Assembly: GCA_016000265.1 (NCBI GenBank)
Contig: JAECRL010000008.1
Coordinates: 106,526-170,525 of the forward strand
Length of the DNA stretch: 64,000 nucleotides
Direction of reading: 5' to 3'
DNA from: Burkholderiales bacterium
GTDB lineage: Bacteria > Pseudomonadota > Gammaproteobacteria > Burkholderiales > Burkholderiaceae_C
The notes under the pieces were generated by a model that searched no databases, was not told where the DNA came from, and saw nothing but the letters and a program-made list of their open reading frames with translations. This document shows, piece by piece, positions 63,928 through 64,000 of the stretch; position 1 is the stretch's first letter; every line of letters starts with the position of its first letter. The position numbers and the translations under genes are program-made.

Positions 63928-64000
63928 GGCTCCTCGACCTGGGCTCGAACCAGGGACCTACGGATTAACAGTCCGGCGCTCTACCGACTGAGCTATCGAG
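63927..64000 (-). tRNA. tRNA-Asn (anticodon GUU), 5' end cut by window
   Basis: On the minus strand the anticodon arm is CGGA-CTGTTAA-TCCG with anticodon GTT. The T arm (CCTGG-TTCGAGC-CCAGG) and encoded CCA are complete. About two acceptor-stem bases are missing beyond base 64000. Confidence 0.95.

Overview
The window is about 64 kb of GC-rich, gene-dense bacterial chromosome with no gap between genes above 300 bp. The gene content points to a betaproteobacterium of the order Burkholderiales: a Burkholderiales-type urtABCDE set and urease operon, DUF1841, DUF3422, a PEP-CTERM protein and a TamA/TamB pair. A Rubrivivax/Leptothrix/Ideonella-like relative would fit, but the genus is an inference. 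I saw no insertion sequence, prophage, CRISPR array or rRNA. Two tRNAs are present: Arg-CCU (17747) and Asn-GUU, which is cut by the right edge.

Layout. 1-10 kb: the 3' end of parE and a complete parC flank a minus-strand cluster of three photolyase/cryptochrome-family genes, a 56-residue DUF2256 protein, a lipoprotein and a TPMT-like methyltransferase. 10-17.7 kb: a PEP-CTERM protein, an SbtA-type bicarbonate permease with a divergent LysR regulator, a Ser/Thr kinase fused to a universal-stress domain beside a metallophosphoesterase, an Aer-like chemoreceptor and an H-NS-like protein. 17.7-36 kb is a nitrogen region. It holds ureABCEFG without ureD, with a small His-containing membrane peptide between ureA and ureB. 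Divergent from it are a fused NCS1-permease/Cys-cluster/histidine-kinase/receiver protein and a LuxR-type response regulator. Then come dctA, a Nudix hydrolase, a spermidine-synthase-like gene and the urea ABC transporter urtABCDE. 36-42 kb: a MarR regulator and tautomerase sharing a 20-bp motif, an FKBP, DUF1841, a 1328-residue type I-secreted LapA-like adhesin and a dihaem cytochrome c. 42.8-52.5 kb: moxR and its VWA partner, separated by a diguanylate cyclase, then tamA-tamB joined by overlapping start and stop codons. 52.5-55.3 kb: a CsoR-family repressor with a clear operator in front of DUF3422, a DUF3592 protein and yfbR. 55.4-61 kb: ocd-rocF-putA in overlapping order (arginine to ornithine to proline to glutamate) with a divergent Lrp/AsnC regulator. 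61-64 kb: a MASE2-GGDEF cyclase, DUF3820, a small secreted protein with a divergent LysR regulator, tandem terminators and tRNA-Asn.

How the genes work together. The urea transporter and urease would take up urea and hydrolyse it to ammonia and CO2. The permease-kinase/LuxR pair sits back to back with the urease operon behind a plausible sigma-54 promoter, so it may sense a purine, pyrimidine or hydantoin-type nitrogen source and coordinate its breakdown. This is the strongest candidate for an undescribed system in the window. Arginase also produces urea, which ties the arginine operon to urease. Two active-looking diguanylate cyclases and a LapG-cleavable-looking adhesin suggest c-di-GMP-controlled attachment, although the Lap secretion and protease genes are not in this window.
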